A DNA stretch of 64,000 nt from Clostridium cellulovorans 743B (GTDB lineage Bacteria > Bacillota > Clostridia > Clostridiales > Clostridiaceae): contig NC_014393.1 of assembly GCF_000145275.1 (NCBI RefSeq), positions 2,728,001 through 2,792,000 on the forward strand. The letters are read 5' to 3'. The translations under genes were made by a program, and so were the position numbers. This document shows positions 55,310-64,000 of the stretch, piece after piece. How positions within the stretch are numbered: position 1 is the first letter of the stretch; every line of letters begins with the position of its first letter. The notes below the pieces were generated by a model that was not told the DNA's origin, did no database searches, and was given only the letters and a program-made list of their open reading frames with translations.

Positions 55310-55436
55310 ATGTTCCCTCCTTGTACATGGGTTGTACAATTTCCATTCAACTATTATGAAATAAAAAAAGTTCACTTTTATATTTATACTTTTCAATACT
55401 TTTCTTAAGTTATCAATAAATTCTTATTTAACTATA

Positions 55437-55459
55437 TTTTCTCTCATTTTGAGAGAAAA
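55437..55459. promoter_or_regulatory. Operator-like palindrome 1
   Basis: TTTTCTCTC-ATTT-TGAGAGAAAA, near-perfect. It lies in the divergent region between the small leftward gene and the XRE gene. Confidence 0.6.
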
Positions 55460-55519
55460 GTAAAACAACCAATTTGCCTGAAATGGAAAAATATTTTCAT
55501 TATACTTCAAATTGCTCTT

Positions 55520-55560
55520 AATATCTATTTTTCTCTCGTTTTAAGAGAAAAATAGATATT
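55520..55560. promoter_or_regulatory. Operator-like palindrome 2, perfect 17-bp arms
   Basis: AATATCTATTTTTCTCT and AGAGAAAAATAGATATT are exact complements around a 7-nt centre (CGTTTTA). The core TTTCTCT/AGAGAAA is shared with palindrome 1. It lies 53 bp upstream of the XRE start. Confidence 0.65.
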
Positions 55561-55584
55561 TTCTCTTGATTTGTGAGATTTTTT
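55559..55584. promoter_or_regulatory. Operator-like palindrome 3, weaker
   Basis: TTTCTCTTGATTTGTGAGATT keeps the TCTC-N-GAGA core with mismatches. It adjoins palindrome 2 and would overlap the XRE promoter. Confidence 0.45.
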
Positions 55585-55613
55585 AAATTATCATATAAAA
55601 TGAGGTGGAAAAT

Positions 55614-55979
55614 ATGAGCACAATATTCTCAAAGAAATTGAAGGATTATCGTAAAGAATTAGAAACCAAACATCAAGAAAAGTTTGGGCAAGTTAGATTA
55701 GCAAATGAATTGGGTATCAGTAAAGGTATTATTGGAGATTTAGAACGTGGGACAAGATTACCATCTAAAAAAGTATTAATAAAGTTAGTAGAGCATAGTG
55801 GTAAATCAATAAACTATTGGATGGATGGCATAGAAGAATACGAAGCCCCAAACAGTGTAGATTTAGTTCTAGACAAAATGATTGAAAAAGGCTTAATAAA
55901 GGATATTAACATTGATGATGATGCATGGGAAATCATTAAAAAAGCAGTTTTATTAGAAATTGAAAGAAAGCTTAAGTAA
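55614..55979 (+). CDS. XRE-family repressor
   Basis: A 121-residue protein. The helix-turn-helix at about residues 5-60 has FGQVRLANELGISKGIIGDL and ERGTRLPSKKVLIKL; then NYWMDG and a C-terminal helical part for dimer formation. The ATG chosen has GAGGTG 7 bp upstream; the earlier GTG has none. Nearby TTTTCTC palindromes are probably its own operators, so it likely controls itself and the divergent small genes. Confidence 0.85.
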   Translation: MSTIFSKKLKDYRKELETKHQEKFGQVRLANELGISKGIIGDLERGTRLPSKKVLIKLVEHSGKSINYWMDGIEEYEAPNSVDLVLDKMIEKGLIKDINIDDDAWEIIKKAVLLEIERKLK

Positions 55980-56010
55980 GCAGGAGCTATTTTTTTCCTG
56001 CTTTTCTTTT
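55978..56010 (+). terminator. Terminator of the XRE gene
   Basis: AGCAGGA and TCCTGCT arms followed by TTCTTTTTT, directly at the XRE stop. Confidence 0.75.
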
Positions 56011-56076
56011 TTGTATCAATTTATCTATCTCTAGCAGTAGCTCTAGTTGTTTCTCGGTTAACGTCTTTTTTTTCAT
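55987..56076 (-). CDS. Possible 29-residue protein
   Basis: MKKKTLTEKQLELLLEIDKL then IQKRKAGKK, with a weak GGGG site upstream. It reads through the XRE terminator on the opposite strand. The charged helix looks genuine, but the size and the overlap keep confidence low. Confidence 0.3.
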   Translation of the reverse strand: MKKKTLTEKQLELLLEIDKLIQKRKAGKK

Positions 56077-56221
56077 ATGTAACCCCATCAATATCTAGTG
56101 GCTAAATTTATTATACATCAACCGAACATATGTTTGCAATATTTTTGGATTATTTTTCTTTATCTAGACATTATTTTTATGGATTACAAGAATAATCAAT
56201 TAAAGATATTTCATAAAATAT

Positions 56222-56256
56222 AAGAAGCCCTGGAATATAAAACTTCAGAGCTTCTT
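56222..56256 (-). terminator. Terminator of the first RTX gene
   Basis: AAGAAGC and GCTTCTT arms with CTGAAG/CTTCAG-like extension, followed on the minus strand by TATATTTTAT. It lies 21 bp past the stop. Confidence 0.65.
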
Positions 56257-56277
56257 AATTAAAAACTAAATATTATT

Positions 56278-59166
56278 CTAGTTATTCATATTTACTAATA
56301 TATCTGTTGTTATATCTGAGGAAGTTGATGTGCCAGTAATATTAGACACGCTTGAATTTGGAGTTCCACTTAGTATTTCAACAGCTTTTTCTAAGTTAAT
56401 ATTATAAGTTGAAACATACTTACCTGCTATTACATTATTAACATCTTCTGATGTTAAAGTTTCACTATTCATAAATTCTATCCCTTCCAAAGAATATTTG
56501 CCATAGTTGAAATATCCTGAAATAGTCGCTGAATCAGTAGTCTCATTTAGTTTTATGATCAAATCTGTATTAGTTTTTATGAAAGTAGTCTCAGATAAAT
56601 TAACATCAGTAAATGATAGTTTGTCATTATCAGTGTCTAGACTACTTGAGTTGTATATTATATCTTGGCCGTCTCCTTTTCTAAATACATAAACGTCTTG
56701 TCCGGCTTCGCCATATAGAGTATCATTTCCAAGTCCACCTTCTAAGATGTCATCGCCTACTCTTCCATATAAAATGTCATTTCCTACTTCTCCGTATAAA
56801 CTATCATTTCCGGCTCCTGCTATTATTGTGTCTATTCCGGCTCCGCCATATATCTTGTCATTTGCATTTTCTGTCCTTAATGTATCATCTCCACCATAAC
56901 CATTCATCGTTACTGGTCCTGCTGCATATAAGCTATCTTTTTCTTCAGTTCCATTTGCGTATACTATGCTATTCCTAATGGTATTGATGTCCCATGTTGT
57001 TCCATCTTTGAATTGAATATTTTCTATTTTATACAAGTCTGCTGTAAAGTAATTCTGTATTCTCACGCTATCTGTACTATCGTTTACAGCAATAATTAAG
57101 TCGTATCCAGTACAATTTAAGGACACTTCACTTGCAGCAATATCTTCAAATTTTAAGGTATCAATAATTGTGTTAGCTTCCCCTGAATAATCAACTATGA
57201 TATCTTGTCCGTCTCCTTTTCTGAATACGTAAGTATCACTTCCTGCTCCGCCAGTTAGTGTATCATTTCCTTTTTCACCATCTAAAATATCATCCCCGAT
57301 TTCTCCGTTTAGAGTGTCATCCTCACTTCCACCCTTTAAGATGTCTTTTCCAGCACTTCCTCGTAGAGTATCTTTTCCGGCTCCGCCTTCTAAAGTATCG
57401 TCTCCATTGTTTCCAACTATTGTATCGTCTCCATTGCCTCCGTATACTTTATCATTACCAGCTGATCCATTTAAGGTATCATTGCCATCAAATCCATTGA
57501 TTATTACATTTCCTATAAATTCATTTTCTCCTGAACAATATCCACTTATTTGTTCGTTTGAATTTGTTCCATTTATGTATACGTAACCTTTCATAATTGC
57601 ATTAATATCTAATACCACACCATCTTGGAATTCTATCTTTTCAACTTTATAATCATTGCTATAAAAATAGCTCAGTATCCTTACGCTATCGCTACTTCCA
57701 TTTACAGTAATGACTAAGTCATAAGCACTCTTATTCAAAGTTACTTCTGTTGAGTCGATATCTTCGAACCTCAACGTATCTATAATTGTATTATTTTCCC
57801 CTGCAGTATCGTTTATAGTATCTTGTCCATCACCTTTTCTAAATACATAAATGTCTTGTCCGGCTTCGCCATATAGAGTATCATTTCCAAGTCCACCTTC
57901 TAAGAGATCATCTCCTTGTCCTCCGTGTAAAATGTCGTTTCCTTCGCCTCCATATAATAAATCGTCTCCGCCATATCCATAAACTGTATCATCAGAAGCT
58001 AGAGCAAATATAGTCTCGTTTTTACTTGAAACTGTTATTATATCTTTGTCAGGAGTACCATATACTAACAAAGTATTTATCGCTTTTCTATCAAAAATAA
58101 TCCCATCAGCTAAAATAAACTTTTCTATTTGATAATTTGTGCTTTTGTAAAAATTATTTATTACTAATTTATCCTCAGTACCTTTAATCGTAATCTCTAG
58201 GTTATCAACACTCCTGATAAAACCAATACTATTTATATCTATTCCTTCTCCAAACTTTATTGTATCAATAACACCTGTGGCTTCATCATAATCCTCAATT
58301 ACCATGGTTCCATAGCCAAGGTTAAATATATATGTATCATTTCCAACTCCACCATTTATATAATCACTTCCGCCTTTTCCATCTATAAAATCTGCTCCAG
58401 ATAAGCCACTTATTTGATCTGTATTCACACTACCAATTATATTATTCTTTCCTATAGTTCCTTCTATAGTTCCGTTCCCCGTAACATATGTATAATATGA
58501 AGCAATAAACTGACTATTCCAAACGCTTTCGTCATAAAAATCAATTTCCTGTATTTTATAATGTTCAAGTGAATAATAATTTTTTACTATTATCTTATCA
58601 CTTATACCTAATATTCCTATCTCTAAATCATTACCTGTCTTTGTAAAAGCTATATTCTTAGGTAATATTCCTTGTCCAAATCTAATGGTATCTATAATTT
58701 CTGAAGCTTTCTCATCATCCTCAATAATAATTACACCAAAACCGATATTATAGATAATAGGTTCCTTTTTAATTCCACTTAATTTTTCTATAGTGCTTTT
58801 ATCCCATATAGTTCCATCATAAAATTGAATTTTTTCTATTCTATATTTTTCATCATAGTAGTAATTTGAAATAGTAATGTAATCATCTGTTCCGATAATT
58901 GATATTCTTAAATTGTCTCCAACTCTTTTAAACTGTAAGTCACTATTAGTAATATCTTCCCCAAAGATTATTGTATCAATTATACCAACAGTGCTATCAG
59001 AATCCATTATTAAATCATGACCATACCCACGTTTAAATATGTATGTGTCATTTCCCTTTCCTCCTAGTAAAAGGTCATTTCCTAATCCTCCATCTAAAAG
59101 ATCATTTCCTATGTTGCCGGTTAGTTGGTCATTATTTTCTGTTCCTATTAATTGATAATCTTTCAT
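56278..59166 (-). CDS. RTX-type calcium-binding repeat protein
   Basis: A 962-residue acidic protein with no signal peptide. RTX nonapeptides (GGxGxDxLx) occur in clusters at about residues 12-42, 255-280, 395-435, 570-660 and 770-840, e.g. GGLGNDLLLGGKGNDTYIF. Each cluster is followed by a haemolysin-related module of about 100 residues (DTIIFGEDITNSDL ... ISNYYYD ... IEKIQFYDGTIWD). The repeats would fold into beta-rolls on binding calcium outside the cell. Export of such proteins usually uses a C-terminal signal and a type I system; none is visible here. The last 60 residues (TSTSSDITTDILVNMN) are shared with the neighbouring paralog. Confidence 0.88.
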   Translation of the reverse strand: MKDYQLIGTENNDQLTGNIGNDLLDGGLGNDLLLGGKGNDTYIFKRGYGHDLIMDSDSTVGIIDTIIFGEDITNSDLQFKRVGDNLRISIIGTDDYITISNYYYDEKYRIEKIQFYDGTIWDKSTIEKLSGIKKEPIIYNIGFGVIIIEDDEKASEIIDTIRFGQGILPKNIAFTKTGNDLEIGILGISDKIIVKNYYSLEHYKIQEIDFYDESVWNSQFIASYYTYVTGNGTIEGTIGKNNIIGSVNTDQISGLSGADFIDGKGGSDYINGGVGNDTYIFNLGYGTMVIEDYDEATGVIDTIKFGEGIDINSIGFIRSVDNLEITIKGTEDKLVINNFYKSTNYQIEKFILADGIIFDRKAINTLLVYGTPDKDIITVSSKNETIFALASDDTVYGYGGDDLLYGGEGNDILHGGQGDDLLEGGLGNDTLYGEAGQDIYVFRKGDGQDTINDTAGENNTIIDTLRFEDIDSTEVTLNKSAYDLVITVNGSSDSVRILSYFYSNDYKVEKIEFQDGVVLDINAIMKGYVYINGTNSNEQISGYCSGENEFIGNVIINGFDGNDTLNGSAGNDKVYGGNGDDTIVGNNGDDTLEGGAGKDTLRGSAGKDILKGGSEDDTLNGEIGDDILDGEKGNDTLTGGAGSDTYVFRKGDGQDIIVDYSGEANTIIDTLKFEDIAASEVSLNCTGYDLIIAVNDSTDSVRIQNYFTADLYKIENIQFKDGTTWDINTIRNSIVYANGTEEKDSLYAAGPVTMNGYGGDDTLRTENANDKIYGGAGIDTIIAGAGNDSLYGEVGNDILYGRVGDDILEGGLGNDTLYGEAGQDVYVFRKGDGQDIIYNSSSLDTDNDKLSFTDVNLSETTFIKTNTDLIIKLNETTDSATISGYFNYGKYSLEGIEFMNSETLTSEDVNNVIAGKYVSTYNINLEKAVEILSGTPNSSVSNITGTSTSSDITTDILVNMNN

Positions 59167-59214
59167 AATTTCTCCCCTTTTCTACAATTTATATCATTTT
59201 ATTGATATACTTGT

Positions 59215-59243
59215 ATTTTAACATCATATATATACTAATACAA
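59215..59243 (-). promoter_or_regulatory. Candidate promoter of the first RTX gene
   Basis: On the minus strand TTGTAT (59243-59238) and TAAAAT (59220-59215) are 17 bp apart, about 50 bp upstream of the ATG, which has AAGGGGAG as ribosome site. It is a by-eye match only. Confidence 0.4.
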
Positions 59244-59375
59244 TTTATTGATATTTAATTATAATTTGTAATAAACTCATTAGTATACGGTGAGTTTATA
59301 TATTTAAACTTGAGTTCCATCGAAAAGCTTTTGGATATAAAAGTTACTACCAATTTAATAAATGCATCATAACAA

Positions 59376-59404
59376 AAGCTCTGAAATATAAAATTTCAGA
59401 GCTT
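59376..59404 (-). terminator. Terminator of the second RTX gene
   Basis: AAGCTCTGAAAT and ATTTCAGAGCTT are perfect complements with a 5-nt loop; TTTTGTTATG follows on the minus strand. It is a close relative of the terminator at 56222. Confidence 0.75.
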
Positions 59405-59880
59405 CTGGAGTAAAAGAGTAAATACTAAGTATTATTCTAACTATTCATATTTAATAATATATCTGTCATTATATCTGAGGAAGTTGACGTGCCAGTAATA
59501 TTAAAAATGCTTGGGTTCGAAGCTTCGCTCAGTATTTCAATGGCTTTATCTAAACTAATGTTATACTGTGGTATTGTATGAGAAACATACTTTCCTAATA
59601 TTACATTGTTCACATCTTCTGGCGTTAAAGTTTCGCCATTCATAAATTCTATTTCTTCCAAAGAGTATTTTCCATAGTTAAAATATCCTAAAATAGTTAC
59701 TGAGTCAGTAGTCTCATTTAGTTTTATGATTAAATCAGTATTGGATTTTATGAAAGCAGTTTCAGACAAATTAACGTCATTCAATGATAGTTTATCATTA
59801 TCAGTATCTAGGCTACTTGAGTTGTATATTATATCTTGTCCATCACCTTTACTAAATATGTAAGTATCATTTCCGGCACC

Positions 59881-61068
59881 ACCCTCTAAATAACCACCTC
59901 CGTTTTTACCATCTAAAAGGTCATTGCCATTTTCTCCATACAGGTAATCTTTTCCTTCTCCTCCGTCTAAGATATCATCACCATTTCCACCATATAGTTT
60001 GTCGTCACCGTCCTCTCCATATAAAAGGTCATTTCCTCCATTTCCATAGACCTGATCATTTCCAGTGCCTCCATAAATTTTATCATTACCTGCTCCGGAT
60101 CTTAGTGTATCATCACCTTCATATCCATTCATGATCACCTCACCTTCTGCATTTAGACTATCAATACCGACTGTTCCATTTGAATATACTAAACTGCTCT
60201 TAATTGTATTGATATCCCATACTGTTCCATCTGCAAATTGGATTTTTTCTATCTTATGCAAATCTGAAGAGAAATAGCCTTGTATTGTTATGCTATCCTT
60301 ACTCTCATTTAACTTCATTATTAAATCATATCTATTGCAATTTAAGCTTATTTCATTTGGATTTATATCCTCAAGTTTTAATGTATCAATAATTGTATTA
60401 GCTTCCCCTGAATACTCGTATATGTTTACTTGTCCATAACCTTTTCTAAATATATAAGTATCAACTCCAGCTCCACCCTCTAAATAACCACCTCCGTTTT
60501 TACCATCTAAAAGGTCATTGCCATTTTCTCCATACAGGTAATCTTTTCCTTCTCCTCCGTCTAAGATATCATCACCATTTCCACCATATAGTTTGTCGTC
60601 ACCGTCCTCTCCATATAAAAGGTCATTTCCTCCATTTCCATAGACCTGATCATTTCCAGTGCCTCCATAAATTTTATCATTACCTGCTCCGGATCTTAGT
60701 GTATCATCACCTTCATATCCATTCATGATCACCTCACCTTCTGCATTTAGACTATCAATACCGACTGTTCCATTTGAATATACTAAACTGCTCTTAATTG
60801 TATTGATATCCCATACTGTTCCATCTGCAAATTGGATTTTTTCTATCTTATGCAAATCTGAAGAGAAATAGCCTTGTATTGTTATGCTATCCTTACTCTC
60901 ATTTAACTTCATTATTAAATCATATCTATTGCAATTTAAGCTTATTTCATTTGGATTTATATCCTCAAGTTTTAATGTATCAATAATTGTATTAGCTTCC
61001 CCTGAATACTCGTATATGTTTACTTGTCCATAACCTTTTCTAAATATATAAGTATCAATAATTGTGTT
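59881..61068. repeat. Two 594-bp direct repeats inside the RTX gene
   Basis: 59881-60474 and 60475-61068 are almost identical and encode 198 residues each (one RTX cluster of about eleven nonapeptides plus one haemolysin-related module). The right copy ends in a chimeric joint near 61062 where TYIFRKGYGQ is followed by a truncated part of the 1,158-bp unit. Confidence 0.8.
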
Positions 61069-61134
61069 GGCTTCCCCTGAATAATCAACTATGATATCTT
61101 GTCCGTCTCCTTTTTCTGAATACGTAAGTATCAC

Positions 61135-64000
61135 TTCCTGCTCCGCCAGTTAGCGTATCAGTTCCTTTTTCACCATCTAAAATATCGTCCCCAATTTCTC
61201 CGTTTAGAGTGTCATCCTCACTTCCACCCTTTAAGATGTCTTTTCCAGCACTTCCTCGTAGAGTATCTTTTCCAGCTCCGCCTTCTAAAGTATCGTCTCC
61301 ATTGTTCCCAACTATTGTATCGTCTCCATTGCCTCCGTATACTTTGTCATTACCAGCTGATCCATTTAAAGTATCATTGCCATCAAATCCATTGATTATC
61401 ACATTTCCTATAAATTCATTTTCTCCTGAACAATATCCACTTATTTGTTCGTTTGAATTTGTTCCATTTATGTATACGTAACCTTTCATAATTGCATTAA
61501 TATCTAATACTACACCATCTTGGAATTCTATCTTTTCAACTTTATAATCATTGCTATAAAAATAGCTCAGTATCCTTACGCTATCGCTACTTCCATTTAC
61601 AGTAATGACTAAGTCATAAGCACTCTTATTCAAAGTTACTTCTGTTGAGTCGATATCTTCGAACCTCAACGTATCTATAATTGTATTATTTTCCCCTGCA
61701 GTATCGTTTATAGTATCTTGTCCATCACCTTTTCTAAATACATAAATGTCTTGTCCGGCTTCGCCATATAGAGTATCATTTCCAAGTCCACCTTCTAAGA
61801 GATCATCTCCTACTCTTCCGTATAGAATGTCATTTCCTACTTCTCCGTATAAACTATCATTTCCGGCCCCTGCTATTATTGTGTCTATTCCGGCTCCGCC
61901 ATATATCTTGTCATTTGCATTTTCTGTCCTTAATGTATCATCTCCACCATAACCATTCATCGTTACTGGTCCTGCTGCATATAAGCTATCTTTTTCTTCA
62001 GTTCCATTTGCGTATACTATGCTATTCCTAATGGTATTGATGTCCCATGTTGTTCCATCTTTGAATTGAATATTTTCTATTTTATACAAGTCTGCTGTAA
62101 AGTAATTCTGTATTCTCACGCTATCTGTACTATCGTTTACAGCAATAATTAAGTCGTATCCAGTACAATTTAAGGACACTTCACTTGCAGCAATATCTTC
62201 AAATTTTAAGGTATCAATAATTGTGTTAGCTTCCCCTGAATAATCAACTATGATATCTTGTCCGTCTCCTTTTCTGAATACGTAAGTATCACTTCCTGCT
62301 CCGCCAGTTAGTGTATCATTTCCTTTTTCACCATCTAAAATATCATCCCCGATTTCTCCGTTTAGAGTGTCATCCTCACTTCCACCCTTTAAGATGTCTT
62401 TTCCAGCACTTCCTCGTAGAGTATCTTTTCCGGCTCCGCCTTCTAAAGTATCGTCTCCATTGTTCCCAACTATTGTATCGTCTCCATTGCCTCCGTATAC
62501 TTTGTCATTACCAGCTGATCCATTTAAAGTATCATTGCCATCAAATCCATTGATTATTACATTTCCTATGAATTCATTTTCTCCTGAACAATATCCATTT
62601 AATTGCTCATTGGAATTTGTCCCATTTATGTATACGTAACCTTTCATAATTGCATTAATATCTAATACTACACCATCTTGGAATTCTATCTTTTCAACTT
62701 TATAATCATTGCTATAAAAATAGCTCAGTATCCTTACGCTATCGCTACTTCCATTTACAGTAATGACTAAGTCATAAGCACTCTTATTCAAAGTTACTTC
62801 TGTTGAGTCGATATCTTCGAACCTCAAAGTATCTATAATTGTATTATTTTCCCCTGCAGTATCGTTTATAGTATCTTGTCCATCACCTTTTCTAAATACA
62901 TAAATGTCTTGTCCGGCTTCGCCATATAGAGTATCATTTCCAAGTCCACCTTCTAAGAGATCATCTCCTACTCTTCCGTATAGAATGTCATTTCCTACTT
63001 CTCCGTATAAACTATCATTTCCGGCTCCTGCTATTATTGTGTCTATTCCGGCTCCGCCATATATCTTGTCATTTGCATTTTCTGTCCTTAATGTATCATC
63101 TCCACCATAACCATTCATCGTTACTGGTCCTGCTGCATATAAGCTATCTTTTTCTTCAGTTCCATTTGCATATACTACGCTATTCCTAATGGTATTGATG
63201 TCCCATGTTGTTCCATCTTTGAATTGAATATTTTCTATTTTATACAAGTCTGCTGTAAAGTAATTCTGTATTCTCACACTATCTGTAGTACCGTTCACAG
63301 CAATGATTAAGTCGTATCCAGTACAATTTAAGGACACTTCACTTGCATCAATATCCTCAAATTTTAAAGTATCAATAATTGTGTTGGCTTCCCCTGAATA
63401 ATCAACTATGATATCTTGTCCGTCTCCTTTTCTGAATACGTAAGTATCACTTCCTGCTCCGCCAGTTAGCGTATCAGTTCCTTTTTCACCATCTAAAATA
63501 TCGTCCCCAATTTCTCCGTTTAGAGTGTCATCCTCACTTCCACCCTTTAAGATGTCTTTTCCAGCACTTCCTCGTAGAGTATCTTTTCCAGCTCCGCCTT
63601 CTAAAGTATCGTCTCCATTGTTCCCAACTATTGTATCGTCTCCATTGCCTCCGTATACTTTATCATTACCAGCTGATCCATTTAAGGTATCATTGCCATC
63701 AAATCCATTGATTATTACATTTCCTATAAATTCATTTTCTCCTGAACAATATCCACTTATTTGTTCGTTTGAATTTGTTCCATTTATGTATACGTAACCT
63801 TTCATAATTGCATTAATATCTAATACCACACCATCTTGGAATTCTATCTTTTCAACTTTATAATCATTGCTATAAAATAGCTCAGTATCCTTACGCTATC
63901 GCTACTTCCATTTACAGTAATGACTAAGTCATAAGCACTCTTATTCAAAGTTACTTCTGTTGAGTCGATATCTTCGAACCTCAACGTATCTATAATTGTA
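61135..64000. repeat. 1,158-bp tandem repeats inside the RTX gene
   Basis: Equivalent points lie at 61209, 62367 and 63525, exactly 1,158 bp (386 codons) apart. Copies differ by scattered substitutions only. Each unit has two RTX clusters and two haemolysin-related modules. A single related unit is in the neighbouring gene around 56.7-57.9 kb. Confidence 0.88.

Larger units (their letters stand above)
59437..64000 (-). pseudogene. Large RTX-type repeat protein, frameshifted, runs off the window
   Basis: A paralog of the 962-residue protein, with over 1,500 codons in the window and its start beyond the right edge. It is built of RTX clusters (GGNGDDTIVGNNGDDTLEGG) and haemolysin-related modules. 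Two one-base differences from sister repeats break it: T5 instead of T4 at 61111-61115 and A4 instead of A5 at 63874-63877. Repairing both gives one continuous frame. The 3' third holds two 594-bp copies; the rest is 1,158-bp tandem units. The C-terminus (TSTSSDIMTDILLNMNS) matches its paralog. The frameshifts may be real or assembly errors in repetitive DNA. Confidence 0.75.

Noticed and set aside
61209..61481. Proline/serine-rich rightward frames at 57.3, 61.2, 62.4 and 63.5 kb
   Set aside because: They are antisense to the RTX repeats and recur only because the coding repeats recur.
1..64000. tRNA, rRNA or known riboswitches
   Set aside because: No cloverleaf, rRNA motif or recognised riboswitch core was found by eye; a covariance search could not be run.

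Overview
The window is AT-rich DNA from a Gram-positive Clostridium-type host. The signs are strong AGGAGG-like ribosome sites, GTG and TTG starts, a LytTR two-component system, DUF6133/PrgI-type transfer genes and a MobC/MOBP relaxase pair of the Tn1549-like kind. ParA and ParB next to relaxase, coupling protein, primase and a very large methylase/helicase point to a conjugative plasmid or an integrative conjugative element. No rRNA, tRNA or core housekeeping gene was seen.

Layout. Positions 1-3.7 kb hold a fragment, a small secreted protein and an AgrC/AgrA-like two-component pair. Positions 3.8-18.3 kb are a decaying accessory zone: Rhs core fragments, toxin tips (one HNH/WHH-like nuclease), candidate immunity genes (a CbrC-family gene, DUF4272, small membrane proteins), and remnants of IS66, IS3, IS256, IS4 and IS200 elements. 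Many of these genes carry single-base frameshifts or an in-frame stop. Positions 18.3-28.0 kb are a defence island: an XRE regulator, a PD-(D/E)XK-like nuclease gene, a CRISPR array of 41 clear repeats plus one degenerate terminal repeat, and an interference-only type I operon cas8-cas7-cas5-cas3. No cas6, cas1, cas2 or cas4 is present. Positions 28.0-41.2 kb are a leftward transfer operon. In transcription order it runs primase, DUF6075, oriT-like region, mobC, relaxase, repeat protein, VirD4, a VirB2-like pilin broken by an IS200 element, two DUF6133 proteins, a VirB6-like protein, a secreted protein, three paralogous proteins of unknown function, a PrgI-like protein, a prepilin peptidase and a 31-residue cpaB stub. 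The cas operon begins 1 nt after that stub. Positions 41.5-54.3 kb hold a glyoxalase-like gene, duplicated fragments, a 2,078-residue methylase/helicase split by an intact group II intron (splicing restores the frame exactly), and parB/parA. Positions 54.3-56.1 kb are a control region with large inverted repeats, small genes and an XRE repressor with operator-like palindromes. Positions 56.3-64.0 kb hold two RTX-type repeat proteins. The second has 1,158-bp near-identical tandem units, contains frameshifts and runs off the window.

How the parts fit. ParAB would keep the element. Relaxase, MobC, VirD4 and the VirB-like genes would move it, but the pilin is disrupted and no VirB4 ATPase is visible, so transfer from this copy may be impaired. 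The CRISPR system sits where the tail of the transfer operon should be. It could supply interference against rival plasmids or phages while borrowing crRNA processing and spacer acquisition from the host. These functional links are inferences from gene content and order.
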